Origin: Acidimicrobiales bacterium
GTDB taxonomy: Bacteria; Actinomycetota; Acidimicrobiia; Spongiisociales; ZC4RG35
Direction: 5' to 3'
Assembly (NCBI GenBank): GCA_024103415.1
Contig: JAGFIR010000162.1
Span: forward strand, 1 to 39,097
DNA: 39,097 nucleotides
Shown here: one piece after another, positions 27,049 to 34,854 of the stretch
Position numbering within the stretch: position 1 is the first letter of the stretch
Layout of the letters: each line of letters opens with the position of its first letter
Position numbers and translations under genes: made by a program
The notes under the pieces: generated by a model
Told to the model about the DNA's origin: nothing
The model's input: the letters and a program-made list of their open reading frames with translations, nothing else
Databases searched by the model: none

Positions 27049-27561
27049 GTGGCAACAGTTCGCCGCGTCAGACGCATAGTCCGCAAGATCGATCCTTGGA
27101 CAGCCCTCAAGGTCTCGTCCGTGGTTTGGGCCGTCCTGGCCGTGGCGCTGGTCCTGGGCGTGGTGATCTTCTGGGCCGTCCTCGACCGGGCCGGCATCCC
27201 CGACAAGCTCACCGAGTTCCTCACCGAGATCACGCTCATCGAGCAGGGCACCCAGCCCTTCGCCAACACCGAGCAGTTCCTCAGGGCGCTGATCTTCGGT
27301 GCGGTCGCATGGTGGGTGACCATGACGGGAATGACCGTCGCCGGAGCCATCGTCTACAACCTCGTGTCCGACGTGGTGGGCGGTCTGGAGATCGTGGTGC
27401 TCGAGGAGACCCTCAACCCGCCGTTCGCGGCGGCCCCGCCGTCGGTGCTCCATCCACCGGCCGACTATCGGGCCGGTAACGGCGGCAGCACGCCGCGATC
27501 CGCCCATGTGGACATCCCCACTGAGGAGACTCCGGTGGTGGAGCCTGCAGTCGGGGACTAG
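27049..27561 (+). CDS. DUF3566 membrane protein (Rv0007-like)
   Basis: A 170-residue two-TM protein with the DUF3566 features: a basic start RRVRRIVRKIDPWTALKVS, TM1 (about 24-45), a loop with GIPDKLTEFLTEIT, TM2 (about 85-105) and VYNLVSDVVGGLEIVVLEE. A disordered Pro-rich C-terminus follows. It occurs immediately after gyrA throughout actinobacteria (Rv0007 is linked to cell division/envelope stability). GTG 27049 has AGGAG five bases upstream. Its stop overlaps the stop of the convergent gene in CTAG. Confidence 0.87.
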   Translation: MATVRRVRRIVRKIDPWTALKVSSVVWAVLAVALVLGVVIFWAVLDRAGIPDKLTEFLTEITLIEQGTQPFANTEQFLRALIFGAVAWWVTMTGMTVAGAIVYNLVSDVVGGLEIVVLEETLNPPFAAAPPSVLHPPADYRAGNGGSTPRSAHVDIPTEETPVVEPAVGD

Positions 27562-28205
27562 CCGGCCACCGCTGCGCTCTCGGCCATCACCAGACCCATC
27601 TGCGTGACGGCATTCATGTAATCCAGTGCTGCCTCCCACACCGGCTTGGGAGTGCCGTCGGCCACGACGATTCCCGCAGCCAGCGTGACGCCGCTCATGA
27701 AACCGGCGTCGTCGACGATGGCGACCGACCGTTCACGACTCCGCACCATGACGGCGGCATCGGATCCGTTGACACCACCTGCGTGAAGCCGTCTGCCTCC
27801 CACCTCGAGCTCCGAGACGGCCACCCGGCCCACGGGGTCCGGGAATCGGAGGCGCTCACCCGTGCGGGCACCGAGCGCGGGATGGGCCGCTGCAACCAGG
27901 GTCGGATCATCTTCCCGCTCGGCCATTGCCAGGGCGAGCCCGACGGGCGATGCCGCCCACACCACGACCCCGGGACGCGGTCCAGGGCCGTCCCACACCA
28001 TGGGTATGCCGTGTGAGACGTGGCGCTCCGGTGCGTCCGGCCCGGTCACGACGAGCAGGTCACACCCGCTCGGGTCGTCGACCACCCGGTAGTACCGGGA
28101 GGTCGCCGGGCCGACGATCACCAGTTCTTCGACGAGAGGATGGGCTGCCAGGGAGTGAGCCGCGCGGCTCGCGGTCTCTCCCTCGGCGGGAACCCCGATC
28201 TTCAC
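27558..28205 (-). CDS. Uncharacterised protein
   Basis: A 215-residue soluble protein that I do not recognise. The N-terminal third (IGVPAEGETASRAAHSLAAHPLVEELVIVGPATSRYYRV, then DLLVVTG) alternates beta strands and helices like the start of a Rossmann-type fold. The middle contains HGIPMVWDGP and GVVVWAASPVGLALAMAERE. The end has GVTLAAGIVVADGTPKPVWEAALDYMNAV. No signal peptide or TM is evident. GTG 28205 overlaps the stop of the upstream tiny protein gene (GTGA), so the two are co-translated. It converges with the DUF3566 gene. Confidence 0.7.
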   Translation of the reverse strand: MKIGVPAEGETASRAAHSLAAHPLVEELVIVGPATSRYYRVVDDPSGCDLLVVTGPDAPERHVSHGIPMVWDGPGPRPGVVVWAASPVGLALAMAEREDDPTLVAAAHPALGARTGERLRFPDPVGRVAVSELEVGGRRLHAGGVNGSDAAVMVRSRERSVAIVDDAGFMSGVTLAAGIVVADGTPKPVWEAALDYMNAVTQMGLVMAESAAVAG

Positions 28206-28318
28206 GAAGGCTGGGTGGGGGTCCAGTTCTGGTCGATCTCTTCGTTGGCCCTCCGGGCCGCCATCACGATGCCGGCGATGCCCAGGGCAACCAGCGCGAG
28301 GATGAATATGCGCTTCAT
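28202..28318 (-). CDS. Tiny membrane protein, DLW-39-like
   Basis: A 38-residue protein read from the minus strand: MKRIFILALVALGIAGIVMA is one hydrophobic helix, followed by ARRANEEIDQNWTPTQPS. Actinobacteria have a 39-residue family (DLW-39) near gyrA/DUF3566 with the same plan: Met-Lys-Lys, a hydrophobic helix, RRxxxE, then D-L-W. Here D-Q-N-W replaces DLW. The position and size fit, but the assignment is by pattern only. It is coupled to the downstream unknown gene by a GTGA overlap. Confidence 0.65.
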   Translation of the reverse strand: MKRIFILALVALGIAGIVMAARRANEEIDQNWTPTQPS

Positions 28319-28361
28319 GATCCGAGTCTACGGGTGATCCGGATTTGCGGGTGAGGACCGC

Positions 28362-29123
28362 TCAGATGGGGACGTCGTGGGAGAGGGCGTGGCCCTGGGC
28401 CCAGTCGACACCTGCCTGGCGAAGCCGCTCGAGGTGGTTGGTCGACTCGACCCTCTTGGCGACCAGGAAGACACCGTTGCGATGACACCAGTCGGCGAGA
28501 CGGGTGACGTCCTCCACCGAGCCGGTCCCGTCTATGGCGTCGATCTTGACGAAGTCCAGGTGGTCCTTGCATGCCACGATGTGGGCGAAGGTGTCATCGT
28601 CGAGCGGCTCGCCGTCGAAGCTGACACCCACGCCGGCGTGACGTACCGAGTCGACCTGACCGGCGACGTCGCAGCCGTTGAAGGAGTAGGCGGGCACGTC
28701 GAACACGACACGGCCCGGTGAGTCGGGCTCGATCGCCTCCACCAGGTCTGCCATCGCCTCGGGAAAGGTGTTCACGAAGAGGACGGCCGTGCGGGGGATG
28801 CGCCGCAGGGTCGTGAGCGCGGTCCGGCCGGCCGCCAGCGAGAGCTCGCGGCCGAGACCCATGTGCTCGGCGGTGCGGAACCACAGGCCGGTAGGGACCT
28901 CGGGAGCCGCGGGGAACCGGGCGTAGGCCTCGTATCCCCTGAGGACGGGCACCCACGGGCGGACGTCGTACACGGCCTGGAACCGGGTCTCGATGTCGTT
29001 CGTCTCGAGCACGCGAGGAAGCAGGCGTTGCACGATCCCCTCCCATCGCCAGACCGTTGCCAACGCCTCCAGATCCCGCGGATTCGATCGAATGTGATGC
29101 GGTCGGAGGACTGGCGTCTCCAC
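28362..29123 (-). CDS. Degenerate EAL-domain protein (probably not a c-di-GMP phosphodiesterase)
   Basis: A 253-residue protein covering one EAL domain without GGDEF or sensor domains. The fold is traceable: RFQAVYDVRPWVPVLRGYEAYARF (Glu65 retained, Leu lost), LFVNTFPEA, VKIDAIDG, VAKRVES and AQGHAL. Several catalytic residues are replaced. The Glu of the metal-binding ELTE region reads VFDVPAY, the DDFGTG loop is absent (VSFDGEPLDDD), and VAEGVE is VAKRVE with Lys for the base Glu. Such proteins usually bind c-di-GMP or a protein partner. The start is GTG 29123 without a clear ribosome binding site, so a start a few codons later is possible. It is divergent from the transpeptidase-like gene. 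Confidence 0.75.
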   Translation of the reverse strand: METPVLRPHHIRSNPRDLEALATVWRWEGIVQRLLPRVLETNDIETRFQAVYDVRPWVPVLRGYEAYARFPAAPEVPTGLWFRTAEHMGLGRELSLAAGRTALTTLRRIPRTAVLFVNTFPEAMADLVEAIEPDSPGRVVFDVPAYSFNGCDVAGQVDSVRHAGVGVSFDGEPLDDDTFAHIVACKDHLDFVKIDAIDGTGSVEDVTRLADWCHRNGVFLVAKRVESTNHLERLRQAGVDWAQGHALSHDVPI

Positions 29124-29239
29124 AGAATTGGGATCGGCCGGGGCCCTCGTGATCTTGAGAGCTTGAGGACTTCCGGACGCGTCATTTTCGCCATGGTCAC
29201 CGCGAGCCCGGCCGTTCGCGTCAACCGGGAGCGGGCCGG

Positions 29240-29872
29240 ATGCGTGTCACTCATATGCGTGTCCAACTCGCCATCCTCCTCATAGCCCTGGCCGCATGCG
29301 GCGTGGGCCAGGCGTTCGCTGCCGCACCCGAGCCTCCCGCCGGCGCGCCGGTGACCGCCGTCCCCGCGGCGACGACCACGACCGTCCCCCCGACAACGAC
29401 GACTCTGCCGCCGACCACGACCACGATCCCCGCGACGACCACCACCAGCGTGCCGGTCGCTGAGGAACATCCGGTGCCACCCGGGTCGGGACTCGGTCGT
29501 CGCATCGTGTACTCGAACTCGGGTCAGCGGGTCTGGCTGATCGACGCCGATGGCACCGTCGTCGACACCTACCCGGTCTCGGGCCGCAAGGGCGTGCCCT
29601 CACCCGGGACCTACGAGGTGTTCTCCAAGTCGGAGACGGCCCACGCCGGGCACGACGGGATCACGATGGCGCACATGGTCCGGTTCGCCCGGGGGAGGTC
29701 GCTGGCGATCGGCTTCCACGCCATTCCCCGGGACGCCAACGGCCGGCCGCTCCAGAGCGAGGACGACCTGGGCGAGTACCGGAGCGCGGGGTGTGTCCGT
29801 CAGGCCGACCACCACGCCGCATTCCTCTACGAGTGGGCGGACATCGGCACCACGGTGGTGGTGCTGCCCTGA
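29240..29872 (+). CDS. Secreted L,D-transpeptidase-like protein (YkuD fold)
   Basis: A 210-residue exported protein. It has a signal sequence (MRVQLAILLIALAAC), then a Thr/Pro/Val-rich linker (about 35-72) typical of cell-wall-spanning spacers. The YkuD-like domain begins at RRIVYSNSGQRVWLIDADGTVV. The catalytic stretch is IGFHAIPRD followed by SAGCVR with Cys185. The usual motif is SHGCxR, so the His before Gly is Ala. LAAC at Cys20 also fits a lipobox, so it may be a lipoprotein, and signal peptidase I cleavage after AFA is the alternative. ATG 29240 or 29255 could start it. Expected role: 3-3 peptidoglycan cross-links or attachment of proteins to them. Confidence 0.8.
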   Translation: MRVTHMRVQLAILLIALAACGVGQAFAAAPEPPAGAPVTAVPAATTTTVPPTTTTLPPTTTTIPATTTTSVPVAEEHPVPPGSGLGRRIVYSNSGQRVWLIDADGTVVDTYPVSGRKGVPSPGTYEVFSKSETAHAGHDGITMAHMVRFARGRSLAIGFHAIPRDANGRPLQSEDDLGEYRSAGCVRQADHHAAFLYEWADIGTTVVVLP

Positions 29873-29874
29873 CC

Positions 29875-30816
29875 TCAACCGAAGGGCAGTGCGGGCTGTA
29901 CCGCCGCGGGAGCCTTCTTCTCGACCTTCGGGGCGGATCGGCGGCCTGACGAGCCGCGGGGGAGATACGCGCGGTTGCGGTACAGCGCCTCGTACCGGGC
30001 CACCAACTCGGGGTGGTTCTCGCCCAGCCAGCCCATGAAGTGCTGCTTGACACCCGGTCGGAGATGGAGACGGATCGTCGATATCGAGTCGACGCCTGCA
30101 TCACGGCATGCCGCCTCGACCCGGGCGACCTGATCGGGGTGATCCGACAGGCCGGGGATGATCGGGGCGATCAGCACCCCCGTACGGACACCTGCCTCGT
30201 GGAACCGGGCGATGGCCTCGACACGTCGCTGCGGGTGTGGGGTCCCCGGCTCGGTCTCCCGCCACACGTCCGGGTCCAGCGTGCCGATGGAGAAACTGAC
30301 CGAGACGTCGGCATTCCGCGAGGCTTCGACGATGACATCGAGGTCGCGCAGTACGAGCGTCGACTTGGTGAGGATGCTGAACGGGTTTTCCCGCTCGGCC
30401 AGCACCTCGAGGATTCCCCGTGTGAGCCGGTACTTGCCCTCGGCGGGCTGATACGGGTCGGTGTTGGTGCCCATGGCGATGTGCTCACCGGCCCAGCGGC
30501 CCGGCGCGGTCTCGGCCCGGGTCAACTCGACCGCGTTGACCTTGACCACGATCTCCGTCTCGAACTCCTCGCCGATCCCGAGACCCAGGTATTCGTGGGT
30601 GGGCCGGGCGAAGCAGTAGACGCAGGCGTGGCTGCATCCCCGGTACGGGTTGATGGTCCAGCCGAACGGGAGGTTGGGGGCGTCGACCCGGTTCAGGATG
30701 CTCTTGGCCTCGATCTCGTGGAAGGTGAGGCCCCGATAGGCGCCCCGGCCGGGCACGCGCCGGCTCAGTTCGAAGAGCCCTCCCTGGGCGGGAGCGGTCC
30801 AGCGCAGGTCGCCCAT
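29875..30816 (-). CDS. Radical SAM protein, Rv2578c family (SplB-like)
   Basis: A 313-residue radical S-adenosylmethionine enzyme. The [4Fe-4S] motif is CSHACVYC (CxxxCxxC) in the context NPYRGCSHACVYCFARPTHEYLG. A TIM-barrel with TNTDPYQPAEGKY and SFSIGTLDP follows, a pattern shared by Rv2578c and distantly by spore photoproduct lyase. The C-terminal 30 residues are Lys/Arg/Pro-rich and end in LPFG. ATG 30816 is chosen because homology starts there, and upstream frame sequence belongs to the neighbouring gene. A LexA-type box lies 15 bases upstream, so induction by DNA damage is likely, consistent with a repair-related job. The substrate is unknown. Confidence 0.88.
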   Translation of the reverse strand: MGDLRWTAPAQGGLFELSRRVPGRGAYRGLTFHEIEAKSILNRVDAPNLPFGWTINPYRGCSHACVYCFARPTHEYLGLGIGEEFETEIVVKVNAVELTRAETAPGRWAGEHIAMGTNTDPYQPAEGKYRLTRGILEVLAERENPFSILTKSTLVLRDLDVIVEASRNADVSVSFSIGTLDPDVWRETEPGTPHPQRRVEAIARFHEAGVRTGVLIAPIIPGLSDHPDQVARVEAACRDAGVDSISTIRLHLRPGVKQHFMGWLGENHPELVARYEALYRNRAYLPRGSSGRRSAPKVEKKAPAAVQPALPFG

Positions 30817-30830
30817 GACGACCACCTTAC

Positions 30831-30846
30831 CCGAACATGTGTTCGA
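30831..30846. promoter_or_regulatory. LexA (SOS) box controlling the radical SAM gene
   Basis: CCGAACATGTGTTCGA differs by one base from the actinobacterial/Bacillus LexA palindrome TCGAACnnnnGTTCGA (first T is C). It lies in the 40-base gap between the end of the BTAD regulator gene and the radical SAM start codon, overlapping the probable promoter. Repression by LexA of the leftward radical SAM gene is the simple reading. Confidence 0.82.
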
Positions 30847-30856
30847 GGCAAGCGGG

Positions 30857-33559
30857 TCACCACCGGGTGAGGAGCCAGAGCTCGGGCTCGAAGCCACCGG
30901 CATCGATGTCGGCGAACATCGAGATGGCCCTGGTCTGGAGCTCCCGTGCCTCATCCTCCCGCCCGGCCCGATGGTGGATGTCGGCGAGATGGCTCCACAG
31001 GGCGGCCTCCCGATGACGATGACCGGTTCGGACCGCGATCTCGATCGCCATCTCGAGAACGGCGACGGCACGATTGAGCTCGCCCCGGTCGGCGAGGATC
31101 AGGGCCTGGCCGTTGAGGGCGGCCATCAGGAGCATCTCGTCGTCGCCGGCGAGACGGGCCGCTTCCTCGGCGTGCTCGAGGGCCTCTGCCGGATCGGTGG
31201 TGACGGCGGCCAGGATGTTGCCCACCCGGGACAGTTCACCTGGTCGTCCCCCACGCTCGGCGGCGTCCCGTGCCCGGGTCGCCAGTTCGACGGCCTCTTC
31301 GTGCCTCCCGGTGCGCATGGCGAGCAGCGCCCAATCGGACAACACCTCCACTGGCGGCGCCCCCGCCTCGAGCGCGGTCTCGTAGTGGGCCTCGGCGGAT
31401 CCGAATCTCCCGAGCAGACGTTCCACGTCTCCGAGTCGCTGTGCGACCACCGCCCGGATCTCCCCGGCTGATCCTTCGGCGAGGGTGAGCTGTCGTCGCG
31501 CCTCCTCATACCGGCCGAGGGCCATCTCGATCTCGGCGAGGGCCAGCCGGGCCTCGGCGACGCGGTCGGTCCCCAGGGCCAGGGCCGATTCGTAGAAGCT
31601 CCGCGCCGAGTCGTGGGCATAGACGGAGCGGGCGAGCTCACCCGCCGTCATGTGCCAGTCGGCTGCCTCTGGCCGGCCGGCCTCCTGGAGGTGGTTGGCG
31701 ACCGCTGCCGCCAGACGCGCCTCGCGGCGGGCATTGGGCCGGGCGGAGATGGCCTCGGCTGCTCTGCCGTGGAGCAGGCGACGGCGGACCAGTGACACCG
31801 ACTCGTAAGCCACCCTCTCCATGGCGTCGAGGGTGAATCCCACGCCGTCCGGGGTCTCCTCGAGGAGACCGAGTCTGGTGAGGTGCTCGACCCCTTGGAC
31901 GACCTCATCCTCGCTCCTGCCGCTGGTCTCCTTGAGGAGGCGGGTGTCGCACGACCCGCCGAGGACGGCTGCCGCGCTGAGAAGCTGGCGCTCCAGGTCT
32001 CCCAACTCGTTCCAGCGCGCCTCGAGGTAGCGGGTCATGCCGGGTGTCGGCGTGCCGCCGCCCGATTCGACGGCCTCGGCGGCGAGGAGCGGAACCCCTC
32101 CCGTCCTTGACTCGAGCGCTCGCGCCGCCTCCTCGTCGCCCGTGAGCGGGATGAGCTGCTCCACGGAGAGAGGTCGCAGCACCAGTCGCACGCCTGCCGA
32201 TGCAATCACGTCTGCGATCGGGGCCGGGACCCCTTCATCCTCTCTGGCGATGACCATGAGAAGCACCGGCAGACCCCCGACCCGGTGGGCGAGGTAGGCG
32301 ATCACGGCGGCTGACGGCTCGTCGGCCCATTGGGCGTCGTCGATCACCACGAGGAGGGGTCTTCGGGTGGCGAGTGCTGCAATGGAGGTGTGGATGGCCT
32401 CGAGGAGCCGTCGCTCGCCCAGCGGCTCGGGTGCGGTCGCCTGACCGAGCCCCGGGACGATGCGGCCCAGCTCGCCTGCGGCCCAATCGGCCAGACCCGC
32501 TTCGTCCAGATGAGGGGACGCATGGTCGAGCATCTGTGCGATCACGCCGTAGGGGAGCGACTGCTCCAGGCGGTATCCACGGGCGGTGAGCACGAGCCGG
32601 TCGGGGCCTGCCTCGGCGATCAGCTCCTCGGCGAGGCGCGTCTTGCCCATCCACGGGGCGCCAGCCACCGACACGACCACCCCGCGCTCCGAGGCGGTGG
32701 CGAGTGCTTCGCGAAGAGCGGCCACCTCCGCTTCCCGGTCGATGAGGCCGGTGGGTGCCCGGGCGGGGACGCGGGTCGTGGTGACCCTCCGGCGCACCCC
32801 GGGCGCAGGCGGCAGGTCCTCGTCCAGGATCGCCTCGTAGAGCTCGGTCGTCTCCTCGAGTGGCGGGACGGCGAGCTCCCGGTCGAGGACGGACACGCAC
32901 TCCCGATAGGCGTCGATGGCCCCGGAGCGGTCCCCCGCCCAGGCGCGGAGGAGCATGAGGAGCCGGTAGGCGGGCTCGTGAAGTGGATCGAGGTCGATCC
33001 ATCTCGCCGCAGCGGTGGTCGCCGCGGCGTAGTCGCCGGCGGCAGCGTGAGCCGACGCCAGACGCTCGAAGACATTCCCCATCCGTATGCGGAGCGACTG
33101 GCCGATGCTCCTCGACCAGTCCTCGAACTCGGGGGCCGACCTCACCCCGAAGCCCTGGAGGAAGTCGCCGCGGTACAGGGCCGATGCCCGCTCCAGGTGG
33201 GGCACGCAGCGACCGCACACCTCCCCGGTGTCGTGGTCGTGCCCAGCGGTGGCCGACAACTCGTCGAGCAGTTCGCCGTAGTCCGACCTCACCGTCCCGG
33301 ATAGGGCCACCGTGCTGCGATCGGCCTGGAGTATGTCTGCTCCCACGGCGGTGCGCAATGCCGAGAGCGTGCGCCGCAGCGTCGCCCGAGCCCTCTCCTG
33401 CGACGATTCCGCCCACAGCAGGGCGGCCAGCGTGTCACGTCGGGCGGTCCGCTCGACGACGAGATAGGCGAGGAGGGCGATGGCCTTGTTGGTGTCGACG
33501 CGGATGGGCACACCATCGGACAGCGCCTCGGGCGCTCCGAGTAGGTTCACGGTGAGCAC
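30857..33559 (-). CDS. BTAD-domain transcriptional regulator with AAA ATPase and TPR region
   Basis: A 900-residue AfsR/SARP-type or large-ATPase regulator. It begins with a winged-helix DNA-binding domain (about 1-90: NLLGAPEALSDG, NKAIALLAYLVV, RATLRRTLSALR). The bacterial transcriptional activation domain follows (about 100-250, ERASALYRGDFLQGF, DPLHEPAYRLLM). An AAA_16/NTPase has a Walker A GAPWMGKT near residue 300 and a Walker B LLVVIDDAQWAD. TPR-like helical repeats continue to the C-terminus, and no LuxR HTH is seen. Such proteins switch genes on in response to nucleotide state and ligand binding. GTG 33559 starts directly on the first strand. It is divergent from the partner-switching cassette with a 93-base gap, so it may regulate it. 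Confidence 0.87.
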   Translation of the reverse strand: MLTVNLLGAPEALSDGVPIRVDTNKAIALLAYLVVERTARRDTLAALLWAESSQERARATLRRTLSALRTAVGADILQADRSTVALSGTVRSDYGELLDELSATAGHDHDTGEVCGRCVPHLERASALYRGDFLQGFGVRSAPEFEDWSRSIGQSLRIRMGNVFERLASAHAAAGDYAAATTAAARWIDLDPLHEPAYRLLMLLRAWAGDRSGAIDAYRECVSVLDRELAVPPLEETTELYEAILDEDLPPAPGVRRRVTTTRVPARAPTGLIDREAEVAALREALATASERGVVVSVAGAPWMGKTRLAEELIAEAGPDRLVLTARGYRLEQSLPYGVIAQMLDHASPHLDEAGLADWAAGELGRIVPGLGQATAPEPLGERRLLEAIHTSIAALATRRPLLVVIDDAQWADEPSAAVIAYLAHRVGGLPVLLMVIAREDEGVPAPIADVIASAGVRLVLRPLSVEQLIPLTGDEEAARALESRTGGVPLLAAEAVESGGGTPTPGMTRYLEARWNELGDLERQLLSAAAVLGGSCDTRLLKETSGRSEDEVVQGVEHLTRLGLLEETPDGVGFTLDAMERVAYESVSLVRRRLLHGRAAEAISARPNARREARLAAAVANHLQEAGRPEAADWHMTAGELARSVYAHDSARSFYESALALGTDRVAEARLALAEIEMALGRYEEARRQLTLAEGSAGEIRAVVAQRLGDVERLLGRFGSAEAHYETALEAGAPPVEVLSDWALLAMRTGRHEEAVELATRARDAAERGGRPGELSRVGNILAAVTTDPAEALEHAEEAARLAGDDEMLLMAALNGQALILADRGELNRAVAVLEMAIEIAVRTGHRHREAALWSHLADIHHRAGREDEARELQTRAISMFADIDAGGFEPELWLLTRW

Positions 33560-33577
33560 GATCGCAAGCTAATCCAC

Positions 33578-33639
33578 CGTTACGACGGCTGTCCCACTCA
33601 CCAAAGCCGGAACGCTTCGGTGGTAGCGGTTTCGTAACG
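33578..33639. promoter_or_regulatory. Inverted repeat in the divergent promoter region
   Basis: CGTTACGA (33578-33585) and its exact complement TCGTAACG (33632-33639) lie 46 bases apart in the gap between the BTAD regulator and the membrane-sensor gene. A GGAAC element at 33609-33613 sits between them and could be the -35 of an ECF-type promoter reading right. The arms are candidates for an operator bound by a dimeric regulator. Confidence 0.45.
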
Positions 33640-33652
33640 ATCGGCGGCGAAG

Positions 33653-34846
33653 ATGCGGGAGTTGGAGATGGAGCGCGCCAGCGACGACCGCAGCAGTGAG
33701 GGATGGGACCGCCGGAAGTCGGTGGTGACCGCGATTGCTTTGATCAGCCTCGGCGGGATGATCCTGGCGACCCGATACGGCGCTCTGGCCATGCAGTCCT
33801 TCGCCTGGTGGGTCCTCTACTGGATCGTGTGGCCGGTGACCGGTTGGATGATCCTCGTCCGCCGGCCGGGCAACCGCGTCGGGCGACTGGCCCTGGGGAT
33901 CGGGGCCATGATGGGCCTGGCCTTCCTCCTCCAGGCGTTCGTGTACGACGTGCCTGCAGGGTCGGCGGCGTGGCTCGAGTTGGGTTACACCATCCTCTCG
34001 CTCGTCCCGTGGCTGATGATCGTGGAGACTCTCAACAGGTTCCCGACGGGCGACCACAACACCAGGTGGGAGCGAATCCTCGGGTGGTTCAACCTCGTGA
34101 TCACCATCTGGGTGGTCCTCGGCTTCACGGTCAACACCGAGCCGCTGCCCGACACGGGCCAGCCCAGTCCTCTTGCCGTCCCGGCTCTCGCGTGGCTGGC
34201 GATCATCACGAGAGACGAGGGCTTCTTCCTGATAGTCGCTCTTGGGGCGTTCGCCCTGATCCTGCTCTTCCTCAGGGCGCGGAAGAGCACCGGGGTGGAG
34301 CGACAGCAGTTCCGGTGGCTGGTTCTCGGTGGCCTGGTCTTCGTGCTCGACGCCGGGGTCAGCCAGGTCGCGGAGCACAACATCCTGGCGGTCAACACTC
34401 TCGTCCTTCTCGGCGGTTGGGCTATCCCCTTCTCCATAGGGGTGGCGATCGTCCGGTATCGCCTCTATGAGATCGACCGCATCCTGTCCCGCACCGTCTC
34501 CTACGTGATCGTCGTCGGGCTCCTGGCCGTCCTGTTCTTCGCGGGTGTGACGGCACTGAGCTCGATACTCCCCACCGACAGCCCGCTGGCCGTGGCCGGT
34601 TCGACTCTGGCGGTCGCCGGCTCCTTCAACCCGTTGCGTCGTCGGGTCCAGGCCTGGGTGGACAGTCGTTTCAACCGCTCGCGATACGACGCGGCCCATG
34701 TGGTGGACCGGTTCGTGGGGACCTTGCAGACGCGCCTCGACGGCTCCGACGTGGTGGATGGATGGATCGGGGTCGTGTCCGAGACGATGCAGCCGGCAGC
34801 GGTGTCGGTCTGGGTTCGTAACGCTGCGGGGACGATGGGGGAGTAG
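33653..34846 (+). CDS. Multi-pass membrane sensor-like protein without output domain (paralogue A)
   Basis: A 397-residue protein with about eight to ten hydrophobic segments. A pattern common in actinobacterial histidine kinases and phosphatases follows: VAIVRYRLYEIDRILSRTVSYVIVVGLL, two final helices, then FNPLRRRVQAWVDSRFNRSRYDAA and a short cytoplasmic helix ending ETMQPAAVSVWVR. In many relatives this part is followed by GAF and kinase or PP2C domains, but here the protein ends. The next gene, 8 bases on, begins with a GAF-like region followed by PP2C, so the two look like a split version of one sensor. About 34% or more of residues look shared with the paralogue at 37103 by eye, strongest in the C-terminal third. 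ATG 33653 or 33668. Confidence 0.78.
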   Translation: MRELEMERASDDRSSEGWDRRKSVVTAIALISLGGMILATRYGALAMQSFAWWVLYWIVWPVTGWMILVRRPGNRVGRLALGIGAMMGLAFLLQAFVYDVPAGSAAWLELGYTILSLVPWLMIVETLNRFPTGDHNTRWERILGWFNLVITIWVVLGFTVNTEPLPDTGQPSPLAVPALAWLAIITRDEGFFLIVALGAFALILLFLRARKSTGVERQQFRWLVLGGLVFVLDAGVSQVAEHNILAVNTLVLLGGWAIPFSIGVAIVRYRLYEIDRILSRTVSYVIVVGLLAVLFFAGVTALSSILPTDSPLAVAGSTLAVAGSFNPLRRRVQAWVDSRFNRSRYDAAHVVDRFVGTLQTRLDGSDVVDGWIGVVSETMQPAAVSVWVRNAAGTMGE

Positions 34847-34854
34847 ACATCGGG

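Noticed and set aside
29380-29460. Repeat-rich ACGACCACG tract as a CRISPR or satellite
   Set aside because: It is in frame inside the transpeptidase-like gene and encodes its Thr/Pro linker.
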